From contig MCFL01000026.1 of NCBI GenBank assembly GCA_002102555.1, forward strand, positions 186,001 to 250,000: 64,000 nt of DNA, written 5' to 3'. The translations under genes and the position numbers were made by a program. The DNA comes from Catenaria anguillulae PL171 (taxonomy: Eukaryota; Blastocladiomycota; Blastocladiomycetes; Blastocladiales; Catenariaceae). Shown here piece after piece: positions 1 to 12,291 of this stretch (position 1 is its first letter; the number at the start of each line of letters is the position of its first letter). The notes under the pieces were generated by a model. It was not told where the DNA came from. It worked only from the letters and a program-made list of their open reading frames with translations, and did not search any database.

Positions 1-2612
1 CCGCATCCGACGCGCCGCCTTGTTGCTCAAAGATGAGCGGCTCGTACGCGGGAGCACGAACGCCTTGTGCATCCTGCCTCGGCGCTTCTTGCTGTCCTTG
101 GTATGGACGGGCACGACCAACATCCACATATCGTTCGGAATCACGGCCGCCACTCATCTGTGACTGGCGTTGTCGTTGTTGCTCATCACGTGCACACTCG
201 TGGCGTTCACGCTCGTACTCTGCAACAAGCACGCGCGACGAGCCCGAAGATGTGGGCACGATACGTTGCGCTGGCACACGCGACGCGAGCGACGTGCGCG
301 CGTGCTGATGCATGCGTGCCGTAGGCGAAAATTGGACGGCCGACGATGTGGCCGCAAGTGCGGCGAGAACCGACGGCGGGCGCGGGCGTTGGTGGCGCGA
401 GGGGGACGTTGGGGTGGCCGCGGAGCGTGCCGTGGCAGCAGAATTGGTGGGGGTAGGAGTAGGGCGCGGCGTGGCCAGCGACGACGGTTGCGCCGTCAGC
501 GGCGACGAGAAGCGGGAAACAGGAGTTGCGGCATCTGAATGGATGGCCTCGGTAGATTGGTGTTGTTCGGTTGTCGTGTTGGCGGTAGGAGCCGATGGAG
601 TGGCACGGGCGGCGGCACGAGCTTGCGAGGCAAAAGGCGACTGCATGTCACCTTGGTGAGCCTGCTGATGCTGCGCGTCGTCGGCGTCGCCTTGCTCCAT
701 GGCATCCTCGCACGTAAAGTCATGTGCCTCGAATTCGGCACGAAGTCGTTGATGCGCGTGAGATTGTCCTGGGACGGCATCCGTATCGACGGATTCGTGG
801 ACTTGCATGTGCTGTTCGGTTGTCGTATGAGCGAGCACTTGCTGTTGTTGTTGATGCTGCACCGGCGCGAAAATGGGCGGCGCGGCAAGCTGGTGGTGAT
901 TGTCGAGGAGGGGCACGTGTTGTTGGTGTTGATGCTGTTCAAGCACAATGTGCATTGCATCCATGCCGCCCACTTGTTGCTGTTGCTGTAGTTGAACATC
1001 AGGCGCGTGCGCTTGGATATGGCCATTGACGGCCGGTATACCCTGTTCTTGCGCAATCGGCGCAAAGGCAAATCCAACGCCGACACCCAAAGCTTGTTGC
1101 TGGTGGGCAACGTTGTGACCCGCACCAATCGGCGCAGGCAGGCCGAGCATGATGGCCGGTGCAGCGACAATCGGCGCCACGGGCACTTGCACGGGCATCT
1201 GGGGCATGTGCACCGGCGGATCCACGTGCATGTCATCTTGGGGCGGCTGTTGATCGCCATCGCCTGACAAGACGTCGACTTGTTCACCCGCTGACGAGGG
1301 TGGCGGGGAGACGAGGCCGAAGCCGTTGACGGCGACGGTTGCGGTCACGGGCAACGTGTCCGGTGGCTGGAGTTGATTGACCGACGATGACGACAATGAG
1401 ATGGGCGGCGTGAGTGGCGGGCTCGTGATACCCGACGCGGTTTGCGCGGGGGTGCGGACCGCGGATTGCGGAGTGGATTGGCTACGCATGGGTAGCAAGA
1501 GTGAGTGGGAAGTTAGTAACATGAAGCCAAGAGGCGAAAGATGCGAACGGAGGAAATGACGCAAAGGTCAAGAAACCAACAGAAAACGGAAGAAAAAAAA
1601 AAGGCGAGAATCAAGGATAGGAATGGCAAAATGAGCCGAACGATGCAACGAGGGGAAAATAGACAGATGGGGAATGGGTTGGGAATGACAGAATGACACG
1701 AATGAAGGAAATTGCGAGCCAAAGGAAATGACAAATGGAAGGGAATGAACGAATGGCAGAAATGCGCGAAAAGTAGGGGAATTCGGAATGGCAAGAATGA
1801 AACAAAATGACAAACAGCGCGCAAGAAAACGCAAACACAAGTAGGCAATCACAACAACAAGATACAAGTCACAAGCAAGCACAAACAGATGGGAAGAGTA
1901 TGCTGATAAAATGCGGTTCGTACCGAATGCGCGTGCGGGACGAGGCCGACGGCGACACGGACCTCGCCGCTTGCGAGCGGTTCACGCGTTGGCGCTTGCG
2001 ACGGTCGTCGCCTTGGTTATCGCCTTGCTCGTCCTGCTCCATCTCTTGTACACCGCGGCGAGCATGGCGACGCAAGCCGCCCTCGTTCGCCTCTGCGGCC
2101 GCAAACACTTGCTGCATGGGCTCGGGCTCGGGCTCGGGCGTACCAACCAGCTCGTTGGCATTGGTGCCAAAAAGGAACGCAGAGGGCGCCGCTGTCGCGA
2201 GCGCGAGGGGCGAATCCAGTGCGGGCATGCCCTCGTGGAACGACTGCGGCGGCGACGGCAACCCAAACGAGAACGTAAAGTCGAACGCCATGGGCATGAC
2301 GTTGGCGAGTGCCGGGCGATCGAGATCCATAAAGTCCATGGCGGGAATGTCGTCCAGCGACAGGGCCGGAATGGGCTCCCCATTGGCAGCAGTGTTGGGA
2401 GCAGCCATGGGCGAGGATTCCGGCGAGGGTGGGGGCGGGAACTCGAGGGCTGGAACGGGCGAGCCAGCGTCGGTCGACATGTGGGGAGCGTCGAGCGCGG
2501 GCAGGTCCGTTGGGAGGTCAAAGTTGAGCTGCCAGGAGAAGGCAGGGCCAGGCGTGATCGGGTCCGTGGGCGTCACGGGCGGCGATAGAGTAAAGAAGTC
2601 GTCGTTGGACAT
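1..2612 (-). CDS. Q/H/P-rich hypothetical protein, 3' end outside window (partial)
   Basis: I do not recognise the family. Exon 1 runs 2612-1924 and encodes an acidic, proline-rich N-terminus followed by a basic stretch (RRKRQRVNRSQAAR). Exon 2 runs from 1481 to the left edge without a stop and is rich in Gln, His, Ala, Pro and Ser, with several short poly-Gln runs. The exons join in phase (ATT CG / C CAA) across an intron with donor GTACGA, a TTACTAAC branch site about 30 nt before the acceptor, and acceptor GTAG. At least about 720 residues lie in the window. Acidic, Gln-rich and basic blocks are common in transcriptional regulators, but no DNA-binding fold is visible here, so a nuclear role is only a guess. 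If the intron is wrong, exon 2 could be a separate gene starting at ATG 1489. Confidence 0.55.
1482..1923 (-). other. Long pyrimidine-rich intron with GAATG-like repeats on the + strand
   Basis: This 442-nt intron is several times longer than the other introns of the window. On the + strand it is strongly purine-rich and carries about nine GAATG pentamers between 1621 and 1800. On the coding strand these form a diffuse CATTC polypyrimidine tract. The branch motif TACTAAC lies at about 1514-1520. Confidence 0.5.
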
Positions 2613-3930
2613 GACGATTATGTGACCGTTGTCAAGGCGGCTAAGAGAAGAACAAGCGCAAGCAGACAGTCAGACACAGCTACGTCAAAAGGGAGTTGCA
2701 GGGGGTGGGGACGTACTTTGTGAAGTAGGGAATAATAGTACGGAAGAGTCGTGGAGTCGTTGATGTTTTCGGCGCAGCATTCGCTTGGCCAGCGGTAGTC
2801 GATGGCACTTGCGGCGATGGGCGATGATGCCAGGGACGGCGGTATGAATGGTAATGGTAATCGGAACGGCGGCGGATAGCCCGCGCAGCAGTGGAAACGA
2901 GCAGACCAGGCGTGGACCTGGTGGTCAGTCAGGAACCCGCGGGCGGCGGCGGCACTGGGCAGGGGATTGGGGTGGGGAATCAAGGTCGGAGCCAGTTTCA
3001 GAGGACTGGGGTGGAAGCGGATGCAGATGTTGACTGCAGTGCAGACGCAGATAGAAAAGGCTAGATGGTGGCGACGGCAGAAAAGGAGAGCGCCAGTGGC
3101 GGGCCAGCGGGGGTATCGGAATCGTGGGATGGGGCTGGGCACACGCACGCTGGGCAGAAGAATGCGGGGAGTGGCAAAGGCAGTTGCAGCACTGTTGATC
3201 AAGCTACGAGCAAATTCAACGATGAATTCGAAGGTTAGGGACATGTACAGGGTCGGGGGATGGCCGGATAAATGAGGGCGATGGCAGCGGGCAGCGGCGG
3301 CCGGCAATCTGGGGACGACGACGACAAAAGCCATCTTGTCATCAGCCAACGCCTGCGTTTAGTTTAGCGCCTGCCGACCCCAAATCAGGGGCACTTGCCA
3401 CTCGCGCTCGTTTGCAAACGTTAACGTGAAGGACTCACTCCCAAACATTGGCCTCGAGGTCGGCCATTGATGCTGCGAGAGCCTTTCATCGGGGAGGTTG
3501 TCGACCCAGCTGGCATTTCCTCCAGGAGTCGGCCGCCACGTGTTGTTTTTCCTACCGATACCGGCGGCGGCGTGGATTGTGACCGCCCCACAGAACCAGC
3601 CTGCCATGCCAGTGGCGGGCATCCCTTGGTTGAACTTCAGGAGCAGGAGAGGCATACCAGTCAAGTGACAATAATCGTGGCAAATATGGCGGATCGATAA
3701 AAAAGAGAAAGGACTTTCTTTGCCAAAAATCACGAGTCATGCGACAGTGAGCGAAGTTGGCGTTCAAGCTTGACTCACTTGCACGTGATGTGTACGCGAG
3801 CCGCAATACATAGTGTCTGCGTTGTTCGCGCATCTCTGCGACGCCACCACACCTCACTACCGCACTTGCTCGCCCTCCTGTCACGCGTTCAATGACAACA
3901 GAGCCCCCGACAGCCACGGCGATATGTGCT
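2613..3930. other. Intergenic stretch, no supported gene
   Basis: Upstream of the Q-rich gene (minus strand) and downstream of the membrane-protein gene ending at 3931. Open frames of 243 aa (2618-3349) and 124 aa (3359-3733) exist on the minus strand. They lack recognisable domains, convincing splice contexts and coding-like composition. It probably holds the promoter and 5' UTR of the gene to the left. Confidence 0.4.
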
Positions 3931-6267
3931 TCATGCGACCTCGGACCCAATCTTACACAAGACCATGAACGACACGAGTGGCAACACGAGCCAACAAACC
4001 CGTTCCTCCTCTTCCTCCGGCTGCTGCATGCCTCCATCCACACCTGCAGCCCCTGCCTCTCCACCTTGTCTTCTTGTCCCTCGCTTCCGAAACAAATTGA
4101 AGTTGTTTGCGTTCCCCTTGGGCAACGCCTCGAGCAACCTCCCAAGCGACAACCGCCTCACCACAACACGTCGAAAGAAACCTTGACTCGCCTCGGCCAT
4201 GGCCTCGCGCCGCATCCTGGCGAGCTCGGCCTCGGTCTGATGCGCGGGCTTGCCCGGCCGCCGCCCGTTCACCAGCTGCTTTGCAAATGCAGCTTTCCAA
4301 TGCAACACGGGCATGATGATCAATGGCCACGGCGCAAATGTGGACGCGAGCATGGCCGCGTACACGAGAAGGGGTGGCATGCCGCTGCTTGAAAGCGGAA
4401 ACATGGCTGGATGTGTCGGGTAAAACACAGTGGGAATCAGAAAGCATGCCAAGCTTGCAACGCGCGCTGTCAAGCTGAAGAGCGCGCGCTCGATTTGGGC
4501 GGCAGCGAGCAGGGGTGTCACGTGTAAATGATGTGAAGTGGTTGCTGGGTAGACGGCTGTTTGCACGGTGGGAACTCGCCCAGGAACCAGCGAGACTGTT
4601 GATTGTAAGGACGAGGATGGCATTGCGACCGACTCTGGATCGGTTGATCGATCCTGCAACGACTTTTCACTGCCTACACCCACTGCGTCCTGTTGAGGAT
4701 CAAGCGACATGACGCTCGACACCCCAGACGAACTCGTGCTGCCCGTCGCACTCTGAGGACGTAAATCCGACTGTGAACGCACAGTCCGCTTGATGAGCTG
4801 AATGGTACTCACGGTTCGTTTGCGCACCCTTGGGTCGCGAACAAGGTTCAAAGCCATGGTCGCAACGTCGTCCAATAGGCCAGCGTCGGTGATGATGACC
4901 GACAAGGAACTCAGGATTGAGTAGGAAAACAGACTGGTTGGGTAGGCGAGCGAAGTAAAAGCGACACCTGTTGAGAAGAGGTTTTGTGCAAACTGGGGAT
5001 TGGACGCAGCTCTCACAAGTATGGTTAGCCCAATATCAATGTACAAGCCGTGAGGGAGAGAGACAATTGGCGAGAAATCCTGATACCCGAATCACAAATA
5101 TCATCCACTTGGACAATGCCGTCGGAAAGATGATTGGACACACAGTATCAAATGCAGCCGTTGTAGCGGCCATGGCGCCGCCAAACAGAACAGGTGTGAT
5201 CAAGTCGTATGCCCAATGTTGTTCTCCGGCGAAAAGATTGAGGACGCTCGCATGTACAAAGTTAGAAATTAGACCCAGGACTCGAATCAGAACATAGCCT
5301 GTGATGTTGGAACCACATGTAAGCAGCGTTGAGATGACTGTTGTGTTTCGCACACATGAATTTTCCGACACACACCAAAGAGGACAAAAGTCGCCAAGTC
5401 GTAAGAATTGGAAAGCGATTTCAGCTTACCTCGAACAGAGTGAAGACCAATCCACACAAGTCCGTACAGGAGAAGCACCGCTACAATTGTGACGAATATT
5501 CCTAACAGGAACGGCTTGAGCCTTGGAGCGAGTGGTGCAGCACAGAGAACACATGTGCCCAATTGCATCAGGAACACGATGGGCGATTGAACCGGGTTGT
5601 AGGGGGGTTGTGTACTTGACTGGTGGACCATTCGTCGAAAGATACCGACTGAAATGAAGAAAAAATATGCGTAAAAGAACACATCTGTACAAGATAGAGG
5701 CGATGGGGAGGCGTAGGATTACCAGCGGTTGTTAATAGAACATGGGCAATAGGACTCTTGGGTCAGTTAGCGGACAACGGAAACTATGACCAGATGGACT
5801 CTGGCACAAGTACCGATGAACTCGTAATCAAACTGCGCAAGTCTCTTGGTGAGCGGAAACAGTGGCACTTGCGCCAATAGAAGTGCGTTATAAATGGCTC
5901 GTAGAACCATGATTCCAATTGCAACTCGGCCCCATATTCTTAATGATTTCTTAGACTTTGTCCGGATCCTTCGAAAAATGTTGATGTAATGATGCTTGAT
6001 CATGAATGCAATCGTTGTCCACATGAAAACAAGATACAGTCCAGTGATTGACATTTGGCGGGTATATGCAGCGACGCTCATTGGATTCCCTTCCAGTGTT
6101 TGTATGTAGTGGTAGATGTATGAGAGGGACAGGGTGACGAGGGATGTTCCAACTGCATATGCTGATATTTGGAGGCTGGATCGCATGTACAGGAGGACAG
6201 TCGAAGTGGAGAGAGGTGACCCCAGAGTGGATCGCAAACATGTTGGAGCCAGATGGTTTTCTGCCAT
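3931..6267 (-). CDS. Polytopic membrane protein, copy A (unrecognised family)
   Basis: Four exons fit in phase: 6267-5814, 5684-5376, 5298-5087 and 4992-3931, giving 678 residues. The introns are 129, 77 and 94 nt, with donors GTACTT, GTGTGT and GTATCA. About ten hydrophobic segments are visible: three in exon 1, two or three in exon 2, two or three in exon 3, and more at the start and in the later part of exon 4. A Ser/Thr/Gln-rich loop of roughly 100 residues interrupts exon 4. The tail is basic then acidic and ends in one more hydrophobic stretch (CWLVLPLVSFMVLCKIGSE). The next gene, 6842-9200, is a tandem paralogue with identical lengths for exons 2 (309 nt) and 3 (212 nt). This supports the model and a local duplication. 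I cannot assign transport or receptor function. Confidence 0.75.
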
Positions 6268-6841
6268 GATGATTCATTGCTTTGGGTGCAAGTACAGGGC
6301 TTCTATGGCTTCATGCGCAACATGTGCAAGTTCCTCACGAGTTGGGTCACATTGGAGGTGGGAAAAAACGCAAATATCGAAGCGAACCATCCGATCCCCG
6401 ATGAAAAATCCTCCAAATCACCATAGAGCAGACGCAACCTGCGCTCAACTTATCAAGGCAATGACAGAGTCACGAATATGGGTAGAACGTTCGAACGGGA
6501 GCCGCTTATTCACTGTCTGTCAGGCCAGCAGCAGTCTGTGGAAATGTTGAAACGCGTTCCTCCTGCGCCATTTCATGCCGACGTATGGAGCAGCCTGCAC
6601 AATCGTATTCATGATGTCTGGAGCAACTGCGCAGCGAATACGGCCATTTTGCTCAATGGCCAATGCACATGAACATTCTTTGACAAATCAGCAATAGAGG
6701 CTCCAAAGGTCAATCAACAAGTTTGTCAGTTGGCAACCATCGTGCAAGGTCCGTGCTCCCCTTGTCATGCCGCATCGACCCACGTTACCGAACTTCTCTG
6801 CAGACTAGCAGGTGTACCAGATTGTGTTGGCAAGATGTGCA
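6268..6841. other. Intergenic region between tandem membrane-protein paralogues
   Basis: Holds the presumed promoter of copy A and the 3' flank of copy B. Short overlapping frames have no domain and no splice support. No repeat or RNA gene was seen. Confidence 0.4.
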
Positions 6842-9200
6842 TCATTGCACCTGAGACCCGCTTCCTAACTCTGACCCAATCTTGCACAATACCATAAACG
6901 ACACGAGCGGCAGCACCAACCAACACACTCTTTCCTCGGCTGCATCGTCAACACCAGCAGCTATCGCTTCATCCGCTTGAGTGGACATTCCTCCTCCTCG
7001 CTTCCGAAGCAAGTTGAAGCTGTTTTCGTTTCCCTCCGGCAATGCCTCGAGCAGCCTGTCTAGCGACAGCCGCTGCAACATGCCGCGGCCGAGAAACCCT
7101 TGACTCGCCTCGGCCATGGCCTCCCGTCGGATCCTCGCACGCTCTGCCTCGGACTCTGGTTTGCTGACCGCCGGCGATTCATCATCTGCCTGGTGCGTCC
7201 CGCTTTCCAGTTCAACAAGGGCATGACCACCAAGGGCCATGGTGCAAACGTGGACAAGAGCATGGCCGCGTACATGCGCATGGGTGGCTTATCGTTGTTT
7301 GATAGAGGAAACATGGCTGGATATGTCGGATAAAAGGCGGCTGGGATCAAGTAGCATGCCAAGCTTGCAATTCGGGCAATCAAGCTGAACTGGGCACGCT
7401 CGATTTGAGCGGCAACGAGCGTCGGTGTGAGGTGCGAAATGGATGCCGTGGTTATTGACTGAGTTTGAATGGTCGGTGCCCGCAATAGTGTCGACGTGTT
7501 TGCTGAGTGCGTGTGCGGCTGTGGATAAGGGACGGGCACCAATTGACCTTGCGATACATTGCCTGAACTGGTGCTGGCTTGAGTTGCATCAAAAGACAAG
7601 ACGCTTGTCAACCCGCTTGCGCTCATTTCGCTGATTCTGCTTGCGGCGCTTGGTGCGTTCATCACAGCATGTGGGATGCGCGCAGTTCGCTTGAGCAGTG
7701 GCAGTGCACTGACCCTTTGCCTGTGCAGATTTGGGTTTCGCACGTGCGTCAGGACTATAGTTGCAAAGTCGTCCAAAAGACCACCGTCTGCCATGATGAC
7801 AAACAGGGAGCTGAGGATCGAGTACGACACTAAGCTGGTTGGGTGGACGAGTGAGGTAAACGCGACGCCTGTTGAGAACAGGTTTTGGGCAAACTGCGAG
7901 ACAACCCGATTATTGTTACAGCGAGAGAAAGGGCAAATCCATTGAGAAAGAATGCACAGCACCCGAATAGCAAACATCATCCATTTCGCTAATGCCGTTG
8001 GAAACACGATCGGGCACACGACATCGAATGCAGCCGTGGTCGCGGCCATGGCACCTCCAAAGAGAATGGGAGTGGCCAAATCGTATGCCCAGCTTGCCTG
8101 GTGATCAAACAGGTCGAAGACTGTTTGGTGGACGTAAACCGACAACATGCCGAGAACTCGAATCAGCACGTAGCCTGAATGAAGCATTCCGCGTCAGTCA
8201 CAGTATGGAACGTCGCAGGGTTGACCCAGCCGGAAACCAGAAAACTTGAAGTGACCGGAAAACGAGTGGTACCGAACATGACAAATGTGGCCAAATCATA
8301 CGAGTACGACAGCGCCTTGAGCCTGCCGCGGGCGGAATACAGACCAATCCACCCGAGCCCATACAAAAGCAAAACAGCCACGTCCACGGAAAACATGGTC
8401 CGCATGAGAAGTTTGAGCGGTGGAACGACCTTTGCCATACACAGCATGATTGCTCCGATCTGTGTGAGGAATGTTATTGGGGATCGAATCGGGTTGAAGG
8501 GCGGTTGAGGATGTGTTTTGTTGACGAGATTGCGGTAGAAGCCCACGGAAAATACGAAGAAATAGGCATAACAGAAGGTATCTGAAAATGCCCGCATTGT
8601 CAGGGAAGCGTGCGTTTGACATCATGTCAGGGTGAAGCCTATAGCTCAATGATACTGTCGTGCCCGCATACCGATAACATCAAAATCAAACTGCGCTAGT
8701 TGCCTGCTGAGCGGAAGCACATTTGTCTGTGCCAACAGCAGAGCATTGTAACAGGCTCGTAAGACCATGATTCCCATGCACGACCACGCCCATCGTGCGA
8801 TCGGCTTGTCAAACCGAGCTCGGATCTTGCTGAAAATGCTGGCATAATGATGCTGAAAGATGAACGCAATAGACGTCCACATGCACACCAAGTACAGACC
8901 CGTGATGGACATCCTACGGGTGAGGACGTCGATCGGTATCGTGCTCATGGCGCCTCTGCCCAGCCCTGCGAGCTCGTGGTATGCGTACGAGAGCAACAGA
9001 GCAAGGAGCGATGTGGCGACCGCATGGACCGTGATTTCGGTACAAGATCGGAGGTATGCAAGCAGTGCACGGGAAGGCATTATGTCCTTGTCTAGGATGT
9101 GTGGGCGCTTGTTTGATGAAAGGTTGATGCATTGAGTGAGAAGTTGCCATGAGTCTGTCGTATCCGACATCCGAGGAAGATCGGTCTCGACTCGCCCCAT
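6842..9200 (-). CDS. Polytopic membrane protein, copy B, with a frame break near the 3' end
   Basis: Paralogue of the gene at 3931-6267, in the same orientation. Exons are 9200-8672, 8581-8273, 8174-7963 and 7893 onward; introns of 90, 98 and 69 nt sit at the same positions and phases as in copy A. Hydrophobic segments match throughout. Near 7165-7195 the reading frame conserved with copy A switches. Copy B is 7 nt shorter here, so the frame in use stops at 7060 (about 627 residues), while the part matching copy A (RREAMAEASQGF onward, to CKIGSE) continues in another frame to 6842. No splice pair of plausible size explains the switch. Either this copy makes a protein with an altered tail, or it is decaying, or the assembly has an indel. 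The start could also be the Met at 9170. Confidence 0.7.
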
Positions 9201-9699
9201 TTCCTTTTCGCTTGTTCGTGCATGTTCGCAGACTCAGCATGTGGAGAACACGCACTGTCACGATGCCCGTGCGCTCGCTGCTTCATGCTTGCCCACGTGT
9301 GTGCAACCGCTCATACGTTTCTACAATCACTGTGCTTGAGTCACCTCGAATAGTGAATAATCATTTTGCTTGCTCTCGAGTCCACAGTACTCGGCGTCTA
9401 TTGCACCAATTCAAGTATCGCTCGTCCGGCTTCACCTTGCGAGACCAGAAAGGAGGACATTTTTGAGGATCCATCAACATATCGATATGGACGTTGTCCT
9501 GTTTGAAGTAAATGGTGAAAAACAACTCTTGTTGATCTTGAAGGAAAGCTGTGCTCTGTGAGTAGCTCCCGGCGAGCTGCTCAGAAACTGGATTAGCGAG
9601 ACATATATGAATGTATCAAGAACAAGGAGCAGTGATTCAAGCTCAGAGCAAAGAGCAGAGTGCCACCACACCCTTGTGAGTTGGAACAAAGTCTCTTCC
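9201..9699. other. Intergenic region
   Basis: Upstream of copy B and downstream of the OPT transporter, both on the minus strand. Only short frames without domains are present. Presumably it carries the copy B promoter and the OPT 3' UTR. Confidence 0.4.
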
Positions 9700-12291
9700 C
9701 TAACGAGGTAGTCCTACCCGAGAAAGCCAACCTTCTGGAACTCCAGCTACACAATTACACGAGGTCAGCATCGATATCACAGTTATCAATCGAAGCACCC
9801 CCGTACCAATGTTGCACAAAGCCGCCATCAGGCCCCACATGCCCTCTCCCGCAATCAAGCCGCTTGCCACCGTAAACATCAACAGCTCATACGTTGCCGG
9901 GCTCTTTTTCAACCACACCAAGCCTGCAACGGCGCCTGCAAACGTCGTCATGGCAAAATCAATTCGCGGAGTCAACATGGCCACCCCGATCGCGTTCCAG
10001 TGCGGAAACAGCCAGTGTGCCGACTTTGGCACAAACCACCGCTTCAACACGCTCGTCGCAGCCACAACAAGCATCATGACCCAAGACATTGCGAGGGACG
10101 ACATGGGAATGCGCGAGAGCGCGGATGAGTCGGTCATAGCCACCGCAAACACTTTCCAGGTGTTGGCGGCAGTCAGTGTAAAGCCTTGAGCCACACAGGG
10201 GTCGTCGTTGACGAGGATGATGCAAGGGTACGCGTGGACGTAGAGGGCGAACAGGGAGGTGGTGACAGGAGCGGCGAGCAGTGCACCAAGGATTTGCGCT
10301 TTGACTGTTCTTGTAATGACGGTCAGAGCATTTTGTTTCGTGAGGGAACAACAGGAATGCAGAAAGACGTACACTGCGACCGAACGGGCGTGCGACAAAT
10401 GCTTCCAAACTTGTAATCGCAAATCAAGCTGACAGCCTGCGACGACGTGCCTGTTGACACCATGGCCCCCGCCAAACTGTACATCTGATGCCGCGTCTGC
10501 GACGGCGCAGGAATAAAACTGAACACGCACTTTGTCACCTTTGCCAGCGTGCCCGTTGGATTCATGTCGGTCGCGCCCGCGGCCGACGCACCAACAAACG
10601 TCAACATGACGCCGAGAATCAGCGCAAGGTACGAAGTAAAGAGCTGCATCTTGAACGTTGCGCGCGTCACGACAGCCGCAGCCATGAAGGCCGTGAATCC
10701 CCCAATGAGCAAGACGCCGCTGGGCCGGCGGAATGCCGCCATGATGGACGTTGGCGTTGGCATGTCGTTTGTTTCTGCCTCATGGGCACCTGCAGATTTG
10801 GTCTTGCCACTCTTTTGCGCACTCGGATGCGTTTGGGCGACAACAGGAGGAGGGTGCGCCACGAGCTGAGTGACGAGATTGAGCACCAGGTCAATGACGG
10901 CATTGGTCATGAGCAACGTGATTCCCGGCCACAGCAGCCAATAGCCGACGCCGGGGTCGGCTGGGTTCATGCGCGCGGGCGATTTCCAGATGCGGTGTGC
11001 TTGGTCCCAGGCCGATGGGATCCATCCCAGGCGCTCAATGGCAAAGTGGCCGACAAGGAACCAGGCCGTGAATGAGCCGATGATGAAAGACGAGGCGTTG
11101 CGAATGCCCATCATCATCCCTACATGGCTCGGTTTGATTGAGCATGTCATGGGGCAGAGAGGCGTGGGAACGAGCAAAACGAACCGGCGCCAAAGAACGC
11201 GAACGAGACTGAAAAGAAGATGTTGAACCGCTCGAGTTGAAACATGAGCACCTTGAACCCACCTGTGTCAGAGTCGTGATTGCCTGTGTGAGTGACTTTT
11301 CCCTGGAAGCGGCCTCGTCAGCAAAAAAGAAGGGTACGAACGTTCCAGAGGGCCGGGATGCGGGCCAGCGCGGGGAACCTGGCCGCCAAGGAACCAGAAA
11401 AAGTGGAACTCTTTGAGCGCGGGAAGCGCATGGGCGACAAAAAGGTATCCGAACGAGAATCCTATTCGTAGTTGTATGTCAATGGCGGTGATCATGGGTG
11501 AGTGTAGTGTCAATTGCCCAACGAACCGAGGCAAGTCAATAGCACTCGCTGCTGCATCGCAACCTGGGCCTCATGTATCCGTCTGGCCTCATCCTCCTTG
11601 ATTGTCGGCGGGTCGGGCTCTGCGTTAGCCTTTCCTGCAACTTGCACCACGGCATTGCCCGTCTCCTCGGGATCCACAACACTCGGCACCCCGTCCAAAC
11701 CTGTGGCGATACTGGATGTGTGCGGCACAGCCTTCTTGTGCATTTGCAGCATGAGATGCGCGGCGCCCGTGGATGATGGGAACGGAAGGTCGGTGCGGCT
11801 GAGAAAGTGGGGCGCAAGAAACATGGCAACCATGACGGCAAACACAGACAGACACGAAGACCAGACACACAGGCGAAGCATGTCAATAGCAAAGTTGTGA
11901 CGATTCAGGAGCCCAAGCTTATAAAGGGCAGGGATTCCATTGACCCAGCCGGACATTGTGAGGTTGGAGACGGCCGATGCCATGGATACCAGTACACTAT
12001 TCGCATCGGCACCGCAGTCAGGGTACCGGTGTCACTGGTCAGCAATTATTGTGATGCGCACCAGTGTTCTTGTAATGACGCTCCGCCGCTGTGTGGGCGC
12101 AGACGGTCGACAAACTTGAGGAATGGATAGCCCAGAAGGACAGAGAAGAAGGTGGACCCGAATCCCCAGCCGGTTTTCAGTCCCAAGTAGAGGCCTGACG
12201 CGGCGGGAACAATTCCCATGAGCAGGCCAAGGCCCAACGCGCGTGTTGATAGCCCTTTGGCGTCCGACTTGTGCTCCCGGCGGGACGGCAT
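9700..12291 (-). CDS. OPT-family oligopeptide/metal-chelate transporter
   Basis: Seven exons fit in phase: 12291-12062, 11996-11527, 11461-11342, 11262-11185, 11119-10381, 10309-9807 and 9746-9700, giving 728 residues, the usual OPT size. Three introns are exactly 65 nt, and three use the donor GTTCGT. Visible family features are the early segment SGLYLGLKTGWGFGS, the IPALYKLGLL stretch after helix 2, a hydrophilic loop around residues 160-230, GATDMNPTG in the second half, the QAVSLICDYKFG block and a C-terminal GLIAGEG helix. The family carries peptides or metal chelates across the plasma or vacuolar membrane, driven by protons. Substrate cannot be told from sequence. The gene is divergent from the SANT gene at 12695 across about 400 nt. 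Confidence 0.88.

Noticed and set aside
496-1287. 263-aa minus-strand frame
   Set aside because: It is a shadow of exon 2 of the Q-rich gene. The frame used by the gene gives Gln/His runs from the CAA/CAG repeats and stays open to the window edge.
1807-2625. 272-aa and 225-aa plus-strand frames
   Set aside because: They lie opposite exon 1 of the Q-rich gene and have no domain; the minus-strand frame is splice-consistent with its second exon.
2618-3349. 243-aa minus-strand frame upstream of the Q-rich gene
   Set aside because: Cys/Ser/Pro-rich composition, no domain, no Met context or splice link. Better explained as 5' flank.
3359-3733. 124-aa frame with a short stretch (AAGIGRKNN) like the transposon ORF at 33506-33991
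   Set aside because: The likeness covers about ten residues only and does not extend at the DNA level. Not enough to call a transposon fragment.
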